A DNA stretch of 64,000 bases from CAWJMD01 sp963843835 (GCA_963843835.1 CAWJMD010000008.1:620001-684000), one strand, 5' to 3'; positions 24,082 to 33,161 are shown, counted from the stretch's first letter. The notes: generated from the sequence alone by a model not told the origin. Program-made: numbers and translations.

Positions 24082-25494
24082 TCAGGTGCCCTGGCTCACA
24101 CTGGACATGTTGAAGTCCCGGATGCGCATCGCAGGCATCGCCGTGCGGGAGAAGAACTCGTTCCACTCCCGGCTGAGCGCGATCTCGGTGGCGCCGACGG
24201 CGTCCACGCGCTGCAGCAGGTCGACCGGCGACTCGTTGAAGCGGAAGTTGGTGACGACCCCCTGCACCTCGCCGCCCTCGACCAGGTAGACGCCGTCACG
24301 CGTCAGCCCGGTCAGCAGCAGCGTCATCGGGTCGACCTCGCGGATGTACCAGAGCGACGTCACGAGCAGACCGCGCTCGGTCCCCGCGACCAGGTCGGCC
24401 GTGCTACCCGCGCCATCCGGGGAGGTCAGAGCCAGGTTGTCGACCGTCGGGTGGAGGTCCACCCCGGCCATCGTCGACGTGAACCGCGTGCTCGGCAGCG
24501 CGGCGATCGTTCCGGCGTCGAGCCACGTGGTCGCCGGGGACGCCATCCCGTTGTCGAAGACGGACGCGAACGGGTGCGAGACCGAGGTGCTCACGTACGG
24601 CGAGCACTGCATGCCGGGGTAGTCCGGGTCGCTGGACATCGTCAGCGGGACGTCCGTGAGGCGGTCGCCGATGCGGGTGCCCTGACCGCCCTTGCGCGAG
24701 AACACCGAGCGGCCCTCGTGCGCCGACCGGGCGTCGGACGACCAGTAGAGGTAGATCATCAGGTCGGCGACCGACGTGGGCGGCAGCACGGTGTCGTAGC
24801 GTCCCGGCTCCAGCTCGATCCGCTTGGCCTGCCAGCCCAGGCGAGTGGTGATCTCCGCGTCGAGGGACGTGATGTCCACGTCGGTGAAGTCACGCGTCGC
24901 CTGGCAGACGTAGGTGGAGCGGCTGCGCTGGTGCGACTTGCCGGTGAGCTCGACCGTGCCGGTCGGCTGCACGTGCCGGCGACGCGTGCCGGCGGAGGTG
25001 CCCAGCCACGTCGTCGAGACGGTGTGCTCGGCGAAGCCGAACAGCTCCCGGTCGGCGGCGCGCGCCGCCTCGAGCGCCGGGCCGAGCCCCTCGGCGAAGG
25101 GCGCGAGCACCTGCGGCCCCGTGTCCTCCCCGGACGCGGCGAAGCCCGGGTCGGCGCCCCCGTCCACGAGGTCGGCCGCGTCCTCGGCCGGCGGCGCGGC
25201 GGCCGCCGCCGCCGCGGCCTCGGTGACCAGCGCATCGAGGCCCTCGAGGGTCACCCCGCTCCTCGTGACCGTGCCGAGGCTGACCCCCCGGCCGGTGCGG
25301 ACGGCTGTGGAGACGGTGACCGACTGGCCGGTGCTCATGCCGTTGGTGGTCAGGGTGTTGCAGGCCCACCGCAGGTTCGTGGTCGAGTCCTCGCCGACGA
25401 TCACCGAGGTGCCGGCGTGACCTTCGGTCGCACCGGCGAGCTCGAGTGCCCGCTCGACGAGCTGCTCGGGGGACGCTCCGCTGCGCGCGCTCAC
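24082..25494 (-). CDS. pmbA: TldE/PmbA family metallopeptidase subunit
   Basis: The 470-residue protein is the TldE (PmbA) type partner of TldD; in this pair TldE lacks the zinc-binding HExxxH, and no such motif is visible here. Family features include RVDAVGATE with ALSREWNEFF near the end and VYLVEGGEVQGVVTNFRFNE. TldD/E is a heterodimeric protease that cleaves unfolded or modified peptides, such as microcin precursors. The GTG at 25494 overlaps the tldD stop (GTGA), so production of the two subunits is coupled. Confidence 0.93.
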   Translation of the reverse strand: MSARSGASPEQLVERALELAGATEGHAGTSVIVGEDSTTNLRWACNTLTTNGMSTGQSVTVSTAVRTGRGVSLGTVTRSGVTLEGLDALVTEAAAAAAAAPPAEDAADLVDGGADPGFAASGEDTGPQVLAPFAEGLGPALEAARAADRELFGFAEHTVSTTWLGTSAGTRRRHVQPTGTVELTGKSHQRSRSTYVCQATRDFTDVDITSLDAEITTRLGWQAKRIELEPGRYDTVLPPTSVADLMIYLYWSSDARSAHEGRSVFSRKGGQGTRIGDRLTDVPLTMSSDPDYPGMQCSPYVSTSVSHPFASVFDNGMASPATTWLDAGTIAALPSTRFTSTMAGVDLHPTVDNLALTSPDGAGSTADLVAGTERGLLVTSLWYIREVDPMTLLLTGLTRDGVYLVEGGEVQGVVTNFRFNESPVDLLQRVDAVGATEIALSREWNEFFSRTAMPAMRIRDFNMSSVSQGT

Positions 25495-27011
25495 TTGCCG
25501 GCCTCCTGGACGGTGTTGAGGATGTTGACCCCGCGGAACAGGGCAGTGGGGCACCCGTGGCTGACGGACGCGACCTGGCCCGGCTGGGCCTTGCCGCAGT
25601 TGAAGGCCCCTCCGAGCACGTACGTGGACGGGCCCCCGACCGCCGACATGGACCGCCAGAAGTCGGTGGTGGTGGCCTGGTAGGCCACGTCCTTCAGCTG
25701 GCCCGCGAGCCGTCCGTTCTCGATCCGGTAGAAGCGCTGACCGGTGAACTGGAAGTTGTAACGCTGCATGTCGATCGACCACGACTTGTCACCGACGACG
25801 TAGATGCCCCGCTCGACCTGGCCCAGCAGGCCGTCGAGGTCAGGTCCGTCGGCCGCCGGCTGCAGGCTGACGTTCGCCATCCGCTGCACCGGGATGTGCA
25901 TCGCCGAGTCCGCGTACGCGCAGCCGTTCGATCGTCCCGGCGGGTCACCCAGCTGGTTCTGCCGGGCCATCCGGCGGTCGAGCTGGTACCCGACCAGGCG
26001 TCCGTCGCGGACGAGGTCCCACGACTGGGTCTGCACACCCTCGTCGTCGTAGCCGATCGTGGCCAGGCCGTGCTCGACGGTGCGGTCACCGGTGACGTGC
26101 ATGTGCTCGCTGCCGTACTGGAGCGAACCGAGCTGGTCCAGCGTGGCGAACGAGGTGCCGGCATAGGCCGCCTCGTAACCGAGCGCCCGGTCGAGCTCGG
26201 TCGCGTGCCCGATGGACTCGTGGATCGTCAGCCAGAGGTTGCTGGGGTCGACCACGAGGTCGTAGCGCCCGGCCGTGACCGACGGGGCGGCGAGCTTCTC
26301 GCGCACCAGGTCGGGCAGGGTGGCCAGCTCGCCGGCCCAGTCCCAGGCGCCCTGGTCCGGGCCGCCGACCAGGTACTCCCAGCCGCGGCCGACGGGCGGC
26401 GCGACGGTACGCATCGTCTCCACCCCGGCGTCGCCGACCAGCACGACCTCCACCCACGGCTGCACGCGCACGCGCTGCTGGGTGGTCGACGTGCCGGCGG
26501 TGTCGGCGTAGTACTTCTGCTCCTTCACCGCGCGGAACTCGGCCTCGGTGTGCGTGACACCCGCGTCGAGCAGGCCCCGGGACCACCCTTCGAGCAGTGC
26601 GGCCTGCTCGTGCGCGGGGACGTCGAACGGGTCCTGCTCGTAGCTGGAGACCCACTGGGCCTCGGAGTGGACCGGCTCGTCGGCGAGCTCGACGCGCTCG
26701 GTGCTGAGCGGTCGGGAGACCTTGGCGATCGACACGGCCTGCTCGGCGGCCCGCACGGCGTCCTCGGGGCTCATCGACGCCGAGGCGGCGAAGCCCCAGG
26801 TGCCGTCGACCACGACCCGGACGCTGAGGCCGGAGTCGACGGCGTCGGCCGTCGACGACAGGTTGCCGTCACGCAGGGAGACGCCTGCGTCGCGGTTGCG
26901 CTCGACGCGGAAGTCGGCGTGCTCGGCCCCCAGCTCGCGGGCCCTCGAGAGCGCCGCGTCGGCGAGCGTGGACAGGGGCAGGGCGGTGAAGTCCGCGTCG
27001 ACAGGTCTCAC
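25491..27011 (-). CDS. tldD: TldD metalloprotease, catalytic subunit
   Basis: The 506-residue TldD carries the zinc motif HESIGHATELDR and the conserved C-terminal cysteine region VSHGCPTALFRGVNIL. The N-terminal half has the substrate-channel fold, with RVVVDGTWGFAASASM. Together with the overlapping tldE it forms the TldD/E protease. The GTG start at 27011 lies 8 nt downstream of TAGGGT, indicating a leaderless transcript for the pair. No RiPP precursor is recognisable nearby. Confidence 0.95.
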   Translation of the reverse strand: MRPVDADFTALPLSTLADAALSRARELGAEHADFRVERNRDAGVSLRDGNLSSTADAVDSGLSVRVVVDGTWGFAASASMSPEDAVRAAEQAVSIAKVSRPLSTERVELADEPVHSEAQWVSSYEQDPFDVPAHEQAALLEGWSRGLLDAGVTHTEAEFRAVKEQKYYADTAGTSTTQQRVRVQPWVEVVLVGDAGVETMRTVAPPVGRGWEYLVGGPDQGAWDWAGELATLPDLVREKLAAPSVTAGRYDLVVDPSNLWLTIHESIGHATELDRALGYEAAYAGTSFATLDQLGSLQYGSEHMHVTGDRTVEHGLATIGYDDEGVQTQSWDLVRDGRLVGYQLDRRMARQNQLGDPPGRSNGCAYADSAMHIPVQRMANVSLQPAADGPDLDGLLGQVERGIYVVGDKSWSIDMQRYNFQFTGQRFYRIENGRLAGQLKDVAYQATTTDFWRSMSAVGGPSTYVLGGAFNCGKAQPGQVASVSHGCPTALFRGVNILNTVQEAGK

Positions 27012-27019
27012 GGACCGTG

Positions 27020-27025
27020 ACCCTA
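27020..27025 (-). promoter_or_regulatory. -10 element of leaderless tldD-tldE operon
   Basis: TAGGGT on the minus strand ends 8 nt before the tldD GTG. Confidence 0.5.
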
Positions 27026-27086
27026 ACGCCTCCGGACGACGACCTCGAAGCGGCCACTCCGCCCGCGGAAGGGGGCCGCCCGCGGG

Positions 27087-28058
27087 TCAGGCTCCGACGT
27101 CGAGGACGAGCTTGCCGGTGGTGCCGCGCGACCGCAGCGCGCGGTGCGCCTCGGTGGCGTCGGCCAGGGCGTAGTGCCCGCCGATGACGGGGTGCAGCAC
27201 GCCGGACGCGGTCAGCGACAGGAGCTCCTCCATCGCCGGCTCGAGACCTCCGGGAAGGCGCAGCGCGTGGACGAGCCAGAAGCCGACGACGGCCCGGGAG
27301 GTCGCCATCAGCGTCGCCGGGTCGATCCGCCTGCCCGGCTGCCGCGAGGCCATGCCGTAGGTCACCGCTCGACCGAAGGGGGCCAGTGCGTCGACGGAGC
27401 CGTCCAGCACGTGGCCACCGGTCATCTCGAGGACGACGTCGACGCCGTGACCGCCGTTCGCGTCCCGCAGGCGCTCGGTCACCTCGGCCGCGTCCGACGT
27501 GTCCGAGAGGTCGATCGCGACGTCCGCCCCGAGATCGGCTGCCAGCGTGCGCTTCTCGGCGCTGGATGCGGTGGCGATGACACACCCCGCACCCCACCGC
27601 CTGGCGAGCTGCACGGCGAGCGACCCGACCCCGCCTGCGCCCGAGTGCACGACGACGGACTCGCCCCTGGCGAAGTGGGCGCTGGTGCGGAGCAGGTGCC
27701 AGGCCGTCGTGCCCTGGAGGACGAGGGCGAGCGCCGCATCGTCCTGCACCGTCCCGGGGACCACGAACGTCGTGGGTCGCGGGGCCGCGGCGACCTCGGC
27801 ATAGCCCCCGCCCCCTGCCAGCAGGGACACGACACGCTCACCGTCCGAGCGCCGGCGGCCCACGACCTCGCCACCCGGGACCAGGGGCAGGCGCTGCGGG
27901 GCGAGGTACGAGTCCTCGGCCTGGTGGGTGTCGGCGAAGTTGACGCCGGCGACGGTCACGTCGACGAGGTCCTCGCGGTCGGAGGCCGTCGGCTCGGGCA
28001 GGTCGGTGAGCGTCAGGACCTCGGGGCCGCCGAACTCGGTGATCTGGATGGCTCGCAC
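27087..28058 (-). CDS. zinc-type quinone oxidoreductase (MDR family)
   Basis: The 323-residue medium-chain reductase has the start RAIQITEFGGPEV typical of NADPH:quinone reductases. Its nucleotide-binding motif is VVHSGAGGVGSLAVQLAR, and the active-site stretch is VNFADTHQAED. No structural zinc cysteine cluster is visible, which fits the quinone-reductase (zeta-crystallin-like) branch. The GTG at 28058 is preceded by TAGCCT at 7 nt. Its promoter is back-to-back with that of fabG in only 43 bp. Confidence 0.92.
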   Translation of the reverse strand: MRAIQITEFGGPEVLTLTDLPEPTASDREDLVDVTVAGVNFADTHQAEDSYLAPQRLPLVPGGEVVGRRRSDGERVVSLLAGGGGYAEVAAAPRPTTFVVPGTVQDDAALALVLQGTTAWHLLRTSAHFARGESVVVHSGAGGVGSLAVQLARRWGAGCVIATASSAEKRTLAADLGADVAIDLSDTSDAAEVTERLRDANGGHGVDVVLEMTGGHVLDGSVDALAPFGRAVTYGMASRQPGRRIDPATLMATSRAVVGFWLVHALRLPGGLEPAMEELLSLTASGVLHPVIGGHYALADATEAHRALRSRGTTGKLVLDVGA

Positions 28059-28065
28059 CGGCTGG

Positions 28066-28071
28066 AGGCTA
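28066..28071 (-). promoter_or_regulatory. -10 element of leaderless quinone reductase gene
   Basis: TAGCCT on the minus strand ends 7 nt before the GTG. It faces away from the fabG promoter element 18 bp to its right. Confidence 0.5.
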
Positions 28072-28088
28072 CTGGGTCGTAGACCCGA

Positions 28089-28094
28089 TACGGT
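28089..28094 (+). promoter_or_regulatory. -10 element of leaderless fabG promoter
   Basis: TACGGT ends 7 nt before the fabG ATG; no ribosome site is present between them. Confidence 0.55.
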
Positions 28095-28101
28095 CACGGC
28101 C

Positions 28102-28812
28102 ATGGCAGACCCACGCAGCGTGCTCGTCACGGGCGGCAACCGCGGCATCGGCCGCGCGATCGCGGAGCGCTTCCTGGCGCAGGGCGACAAGGTGGCCGTC
28201 ACCTCCCGCTCCGGCGAGGCCCCCGAGGGGGCTCTGGCGGTGCCGTGCGACGTGACGGACTCGGCCTCCGTCGACGCGGCCTTCGACCGCGTCGAGGAGG
28301 AGCACGGGCCGGTCGAGGTGCTTGTGGCGAACGCGGGCATCACCCACGACACCCTGCTGCTGCGCATGTCGGACGAGGACTTCTCGTCCGTCCTCGACAC
28401 GAACCTGACTGGCGCCTTCCGGTGCGTACGTCGGGCCAGCAAGGGGATGATCCGTCTGCGCCGGGGCCGTATCGTGCTGATCTCCAGCGTCGTGGGGCTC
28501 TACGGCTCACCGGGCCAGGTGAACTACGCGGCCAGCAAGGCGGGGCTGGTCGGTATGGCTCGCTCCGTCACGAGAGAGCTCGGTGGCCGTGGCATCACGG
28601 CCAACGTGGTCGCACCTGGGTTCATCGCCACGGACATGACGGCGGCGCTGCCCGAGGACACCCAGAAGTCCTACCTGGCAGCGATTCCCGGCAAGAGGTT
28701 CGGGGACGTCTCGGACGTGGCCGAGACGGTCGCCTTCCTGGCCGGGCCGGGTGCGGGGTACATCAGCGGTGCGGTGGTACCGGTCGACGGCGGACTAGGG
28801 ATGGGGCACTGA
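28102..28812 (+). CDS. fabG: 3-oxoacyl-ACP reductase FabG (MabA-like)
   Basis: The 236-residue SDR enzyme reduces 3-oxoacyl-ACP with NADPH in the FAS-II elongation cycle. Visible are VTGGNRGIGRAIAE (cofactor), VANAGITHD, catalytic Ser in LISSVVG and Tyr/Lys in VNYAASKAG, and the C-terminal SGAVVPVDGGLGMGH. It lies 2 bp before an InhA-type enoyl reductase, the mabA-inhA order known from mycobacteria. Transcription seems to begin at the ATG itself. Confidence 0.95.
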   Translation: MADPRSVLVTGGNRGIGRAIAERFLAQGDKVAVTSRSGEAPEGALAVPCDVTDSASVDAAFDRVEEEHGPVEVLVANAGITHDTLLLRMSDEDFSSVLDTNLTGAFRCVRRASKGMIRLRRGRIVLISSVVGLYGSPGQVNYAASKAGLVGMARSVTRELGGRGITANVVAPGFIATDMTAALPEDTQKSYLAAIPGKRFGDVSDVAETVAFLAGPGAGYISGAVVPVDGGLGMGH

Positions 28813-28814
28813 GC

Positions 28815-29576
28815 ATGGGACTCCTCGACGGCAAGCGGCTCCTGGTCACAGGTGTTCTGACCGATACCTCGATCGCCTTCCACGTCGCCCGTCTGGCGCA
28901 GGAGGAGGGCGCCGAGGTCGTCCTGACCTCCTTCGGCCGGACGATGAAGATCACCCAGGTCATCTCGAAGCGGCTGCCGAAGCCGGCGCCTGTGGTCGAG
29001 CTGGACGTCTCGAACGCCGAGCACCTCGCCGGACTGGCGGACGCCGTCCGTGAGCACGTCGACGGCCTCGACGGCGTGCTGCACTCCATCGGCTTCGCCC
29101 CCCAGGGCGCGTTCGACTTCATGAACGCCTCGTGGGAGGACGTGTCCACGGCGCTGCACGTGTCCGCGTACTCGCTCAAGGCCCTCGCTGTGGCGGCGAA
29201 GCCGCTGATGTCGTCCGGTGGCTCGATCGTCGGGCTCACGTTCGACGCGTCCTTCGCGTGGCCGGTCTACGACTGGATGGGCGTGGCCAAGGCCGCGTTC
29301 GAGTCGACGTCCCGGTACCTGGCCCGCGACCTCGGGCCCGAGGGCATCCGCTGCAACCTGGTCGCGGCCGGCCCCATCCGCACTACCGCGGCGAAGTCGA
29401 TCCCCGCCTTCGAGGTCTTCGAGAACAGCTGGGACGACAGGGCTCCCATGGGCTGGGACGTCAAGGACGCCGAACCGACGGCGCGTGCCTGCGTGGCGCT
29501 GCTCTCGGACTGGTTCCCGAAGACGACCGCCGAGATCGTGCACGTGGACGGCGGCGTGCACGCGATGGGCATCTGA
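28815..29576 (+). CDS. inhA: enoyl-ACP reductase (InhA/FabI type)
   Basis: This 253-residue NADH-dependent enoyl-ACP reductase completes each FAS-II cycle. The start GKRLLVTGVLTDTSIAF is the InhA/FabI cofactor loop, SIGFAP follows, and the active site is FDASFAWPVYDWMGVAK with Tyr152 and Lys159. The spacing YxxxxxxK is specific to enoyl reductases. It is 2 bp after fabG and 5 bp before the Mur-ligase/TPR gene, so all three probably share one transcript. Confidence 0.95.
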   Translation: MGLLDGKRLLVTGVLTDTSIAFHVARLAQEEGAEVVLTSFGRTMKITQVISKRLPKPAPVVELDVSNAEHLAGLADAVREHVDGLDGVLHSIGFAPQGAFDFMNASWEDVSTALHVSAYSLKALAVAAKPLMSSGGSIVGLTFDASFAWPVYDWMGVAKAAFESTSRYLARDLGPEGIRCNLVAAGPIRTTAAKSIPAFEVFENSWDDRAPMGWDVKDAEPTARACVALLSDWFPKTTAEIVHVDGGVHAMGI

Positions 29577-29581
29577 CCTCG

Positions 29582-31813
29582 GTGGGGGAGCAGGAGCCGC
29601 CGCGGTCACTCGTCGAGCTTCGCCTGCTCGAAGGTCCGAACCTGTACTTCCCGCGGGCGGCGGTCAAGCTGACGCTGGACGCGTCGCGCCTCACCGGATG
29701 TGCCGTGGACGACGCCGCCGCCGTGGCCGTCAGCCTCGGAATGGGTCGTTCGCGTCCGGGGGGGCCGGGAACCTCTCAGCGCCAAGCCTTCTCGCTTCGT
29801 CTGCTGCGTGCTGCCGCGCGACGGGTCAGCGCGCGCGCCGGGTCTACGCGGCTCGCACTCAGGGCCAGGGCCGGGGCGGAGCACGACCAGCTCGTGCTGG
29901 CCTACCCGTGGCGCAACTCCGGCCGGGCGGAGGCGCTCGGACGCGGCGTGGCCGAGGTGCTCGACCACTGCGTTGACGCCCCGCGGGAGGCCGAACGGCT
30001 CGAGGCCCTCCTGGCGCGGGTCGGCGACGCCGTGAGGTCGGCGCCGCTGGGTCGCGGCCCGGCCGCGGTCCGTCCGCGGATCCCGGTCGTGTCGGTCACC
30101 GGCACGAACGGCAAGACGACGACGACGCGGCTCGTCGCCCACCTGTGCATGGCCGCCGGGTACCGCACCGGCTGGAGCTCGACGGACGGCGTGGTGGTGC
30201 AGGGCGAGATGGTCGAGCCGGGGGACTACTCGGGACCGGCGGGCGGGCGCACCGTCCTCGGCAGCCCGGGAGTGCAGCGCGCCGTGCTCGAGACGGCGCG
30301 AGGTGGCCTGCTGCTGAAGGGGATGGGGATCACGGTCAACGACGTGTCGGTCGTGACGAACGTGAGCGCCGACCACCTCGGCATGCAGGGCATCGACACG
30401 CTGGACCAGCTCGCCGAGGTCAAGGCCGTCGTCACGAAGGTCACGCGCCGCAGCGGGTGGACGGTGCTGAACGGCGACGACCCGCGCGTGCTGGCCATGC
30501 GCGCCGCGTCTCCCGGACAGCCCTTCGTGTTCAGCCTCGACGCCGAGTCGCCCGCGCTGCGCGAGGCCCTCAACCACGGCGGACGTGCGATCACCGTCAT
30601 GGACGGGGCGATCACGGTCCTCACGCCGGGCGCCGACCCTCAGCGCCTCGTCGAGGTGGTCGACGTGCCGATGACGCTCTTCGGCCTCAGCGCGCACAAC
30701 GTCGCCAACGCGCTGGCGGGTGCCGCGGCGGGGCTGGGGCTGGGCCTCGCGCCCGAGGTGGTCGTCGCCGGACTGCGCACCTTCCGGCCCGACGCCGAGC
30801 TGAACCCGGGCCGCATGAACCTGTACACGGTGCCGCTCCCGCTGGACGGCCACGGACACGGACAGCAGCAGGGATCGTGCACGGTCGTGGTCGACCTCGC
30901 CCACAACGAGGCCGGCCTGGAGGCGCTGCTCGCGGTCGCGCGCGGCGTGGCCGCGCCGGGCGCGCGCGTCCTGCTCGGTCTCGGCGCCGTCGGAGACCGC
31001 AGCGACGACCTCATCACCACGCTGGGCGAGGTGGCCGGCATCGGCGCGGACCGGGTCGCGATCGTGCACAAGGACCACTACCTGCGCGGTAGGACCACGG
31101 ACGAGCTCGAGGAGAGGCTGCGCCGGGGGGCGGCGGCGGTCGGTGTCCACGACCTGCCGAGCTACCCGAGCGAGCTGGCGGGCACCCAGGGGCTGGTCGC
31201 CGAGGCGGGCGACGGGGACGTCGTCGCGCTGATGGTGCACGCCGACCGTCCGGCGGTCGACGGCTGGCTGCGCTCGGTGGGTGCGACGCCCGACGACAGC
31301 CGGGCGGTGCGGGCGAAGGTCATCGCCGCGCGCGGGCTGCACCCCGTCGAGGACGAGATCGCAGCAGCCCGTGCGCACGCCGCACCGGGGCGGCTGGCCG
31401 CCGTCCGCTCCCTGGCGGAACGGCACCCGGGCGACCCGCGGCTCGCCTTCGAGCTCGCGACCGCGCACGACGTGAACGGTCACGAGGCAGAGGCGGTCCC
31501 GCACTACCGGGTCGCCCTCGCCGGCGGGCTGCTGGAACCGCACCGCACCGGCGCGCGGATCGGGCTCGCGGCGTCGCTGCGTGTCCTGGGCAGGCCCGAG
31601 GAGGCGCTGGAGGTGCTGGACGACCTGCTTTCCGAACGGCCGGGGTCCACGGCCGGTGCTGCCTTCAGGGCGCTGGTGCTTCACGATCTCGGACGCCATG
31701 CCGAGGCGGTCGCGCAGGCGGTGGACGAGCTCACGCGCCACGTGGGTGGCTCCGATGCGGAGGGCTACGAACCGGCCCTGCGGTACTACGCGGCCGAGCT
31801 TCGCGAGGGCTGA
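29582..31813 (+). CDS. CphA-like Mur ligase fused to a TPR domain
   Basis: The 743-residue protein starts with a cyanophycin-synthetase-type N-terminal piece (LRLLEGPNLYFPRAAVKLTL). There is no ATP-grasp domain between it and a complete Mur-ligase half with P-loop VTGTNGKTTTTR (173-184), ETARGGLLLKGMGI, VSADHLGMQGIDTLDQLA, LNGDDPRVL and NPGRMNLY. From about residue 600 there is a separate all-helical TPR region (AFELATAHDVNGHEAEAVPHY and LGRPEEALEVLDDLL) of the TPR_5 type. The join is in one open frame. It probably ligates an amino acid to a carboxylate using ATP; the substrate is unknown. A full cphA is elsewhere in the window. The GTG at 29582 follows inhA closely. Confidence 0.82.
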   Translation: MGEQEPPRSLVELRLLEGPNLYFPRAAVKLTLDASRLTGCAVDDAAAVAVSLGMGRSRPGGPGTSQRQAFSLRLLRAAARRVSARAGSTRLALRARAGAEHDQLVLAYPWRNSGRAEALGRGVAEVLDHCVDAPREAERLEALLARVGDAVRSAPLGRGPAAVRPRIPVVSVTGTNGKTTTTRLVAHLCMAAGYRTGWSSTDGVVVQGEMVEPGDYSGPAGGRTVLGSPGVQRAVLETARGGLLLKGMGITVNDVSVVTNVSADHLGMQGIDTLDQLAEVKAVVTKVTRRSGWTVLNGDDPRVLAMRAASPGQPFVFSLDAESPALREALNHGGRAITVMDGAITVLTPGADPQRLVEVVDVPMTLFGLSAHNVANALAGAAAGLGLGLAPEVVVAGLRTFRPDAELNPGRMNLYTVPLPLDGHGHGQQQGSCTVVVDLAHNEAGLEALLAVARGVAAPGARVLLGLGAVGDRSDDLITTLGEVAGIGADRVAIVHKDHYLRGRTTDELEERLRRGAAAVGVHDLPSYPSELAGTQGLVAEAGDGDVVALMVHADRPAVDGWLRSVGATPDDSRAVRAKVIAARGLHPVEDEIAAARAHAAPGRLAAVRSLAERHPGDPRLAFELATAHDVNGHEAEAVPHYRVALAGGLLEPHRTGARIGLAASLRVLGRPEEALEVLDDLLSERPGSTAGAAFRALVLHDLGRHAEAVAQAVDELTRHVGGSDAEGYEPALRYYAAELREG

Positions 31814-31918
31814 CCGGAGCGCGTCGTGCAGGACCGCAGGTCGGGCAGCGTCGTCGGCCTCACCGGCCAAGGAGGCGTGGTCGACCAGGCGGCTGACTCC
31901 CGCAGCCCACGTCCGTCG

Positions 31919-32956
31919 CTACGGTGCGCTGACAGGCGGCCGACCGGCGGCGTCCTTGCCGCGACCAGAGCGGTCCGGGGGGCGTCGACGCCGTGGCGGG
32001 GCGCTGCCGAGCACCGCAGAGGCGAGAGTCGAGTCGACGATCATCGAGGTGAAGGCGCCGCTGGCGGCCGCGGCTCGAACGGCGGCTGCGCGCCGTGGAC
32101 CGTGCGCGAACCCGATCACGTGCTCGGCGGCCTGGAGCTGCGGAAGGCCGACGGCGATGATCCGGCCGTCGAGAGGGGTTGAGACCACCGCGCCCTGAGC
32201 GTCGAGGAAGTTGCCGGAGAACTCGGCCACTGCGCCGGCCTGGGCGCAGGCGCGACGGATGTCTGCTGGCACCTTCTCCCAGACGGCGGACTCTCCGGCC
32301 AGCCAGGCCCCGACCGCGACCACCGCGAGATCCAGGTCCTCGGCGTGCGCGAGGGCATCGGCGACGACCGGTTGGCGACGCACGTCCTTGGCGGTGGACG
32401 GACGGTCGACGACGAGGGGAGCGTAGAGCGGGTAGGTCTGGACGCCGGCACGGCGGTCGAGCTGCATCAGCATCCGGCTGAGGGTGCCGCTGCCGGCGAT
32501 CTCGAAGGCGCCGGTGAGCTGCACCAGTGAGCAGGGTGGAAGCGCCGGGAGGAAGCGGGCTGCCTGGTCGAGAGTGCGTGACCACGAGATCCCGACCGTC
32601 ATGCCCGGGCGGATCACGTCCCGCATGGCGGTGAGGACCACGGCACCGAACTGCTCGGCGCGCAGGGTGTCATCCTTGGCGTGGAGCACGACGATGCGAG
32701 CGGTGTCGACGCCGAGCGTGTCGGCCAGGGCCTGTTCGCGGGCCGACCGAGACAGGTGCGGGTCGTGCACCTCGATCGTGACGACGCCGCTGGCACGTGC
32801 CTGATCGAGGAGGCGGGCGACCTGGAACCGGCTGATGCCGAACGCCTTGGCGATGTCCACCTTGGAGACGTTGTCGACGTAGTACGCCGTGGCGAGCTCT
32901 GCCAGCAGGACGCGGCGTCGCAGGTCCCCGTCCTCGAGCGCGCTGTCGTCAGGCAC
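31919..32956 (-). CDS. SorC family sugar-responsive transcriptional regulator
   Basis: The 345-residue protein has an N-terminal helix-turn-helix (ATAYYVDNVSKVDIAKAFG, then ISRFQVARLLDQARASG). It is followed by a SorC/CggR-type sugar-phosphate-binding domain (GMTVGISWSRTL, VQLTGAFEI, and VAVGAWLAGESAVW). Such regulators respond to phosphorylated sugars. The GTG at 32956 follows AGGAGGTTC. It is divergent from the polyol dehydrogenase operon, and the two promoters share a pair of palindromes. The C-terminal 25 residues are basic and poorly conserved. Confidence 0.92.
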   Translation of the reverse strand: MPDDSALEDGDLRRRVLLAELATAYYVDNVSKVDIAKAFGISRFQVARLLDQARASGVVTIEVHDPHLSRSAREQALADTLGVDTARIVVLHAKDDTLRAEQFGAVVLTAMRDVIRPGMTVGISWSRTLDQAARFLPALPPCSLVQLTGAFEIAGSGTLSRMLMQLDRRAGVQTYPLYAPLVVDRPSTAKDVRRQPVVADALAHAEDLDLAVVAVGAWLAGESAVWEKVPADIRRACAQAGAVAEFSGNFLDAQGAVVSTPLDGRIIAVGLPQLQAAEHVIGFAHGPRRAAAVRAAAASGAFTSMIVDSTLASAVLGSAPPRRRRPPDRSGRGKDAAGRPPVSAP

Positions 32957-32969
32957 ACGAACCTCCTCC

Positions 32970-32981
32970 GCTCATCTGAGC
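32970..32981. promoter_or_regulatory. probable SorC-family operator, copy 1
   Basis: GCTCATCTGAGC is a palindrome (GCTCA/TGAGC arms, 2-nt centre) 14 bp upstream of the regulator start. Its exact reverse complement occurs at 33079-33090. Confidence 0.65.
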
Positions 32982-33078
32982 ATAGGCGCTCGTCCGAGCG
33001 CCCAACGCGGCGTTGACTGCACCAGCCAGGCGGTCACTGCCACGTGTGGGATGCCAGTCGTGCCGGGGGCATGACTGC

Positions 33079-33090
33079 GCTCAGATGAGC
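33079..33090. promoter_or_regulatory. probable SorC-family operator, copy 2
   Basis: GCTCAGATGAGC is identical to copy 1 read on the other strand, and the match extends one base (T) further into the flank as ATG. The centres are 109 bp apart, suitable for looping between divergent promoters. It ends 71 bp before the dehydrogenase start. Confidence 0.65.
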
Positions 33091-33161
33091 ATGCTTGGTC
33101 AGGTGTGCGGACCGTCCTAGCCTCACGAAGCCTGGAAGGCGAACACGACCATGGAGGCGTC

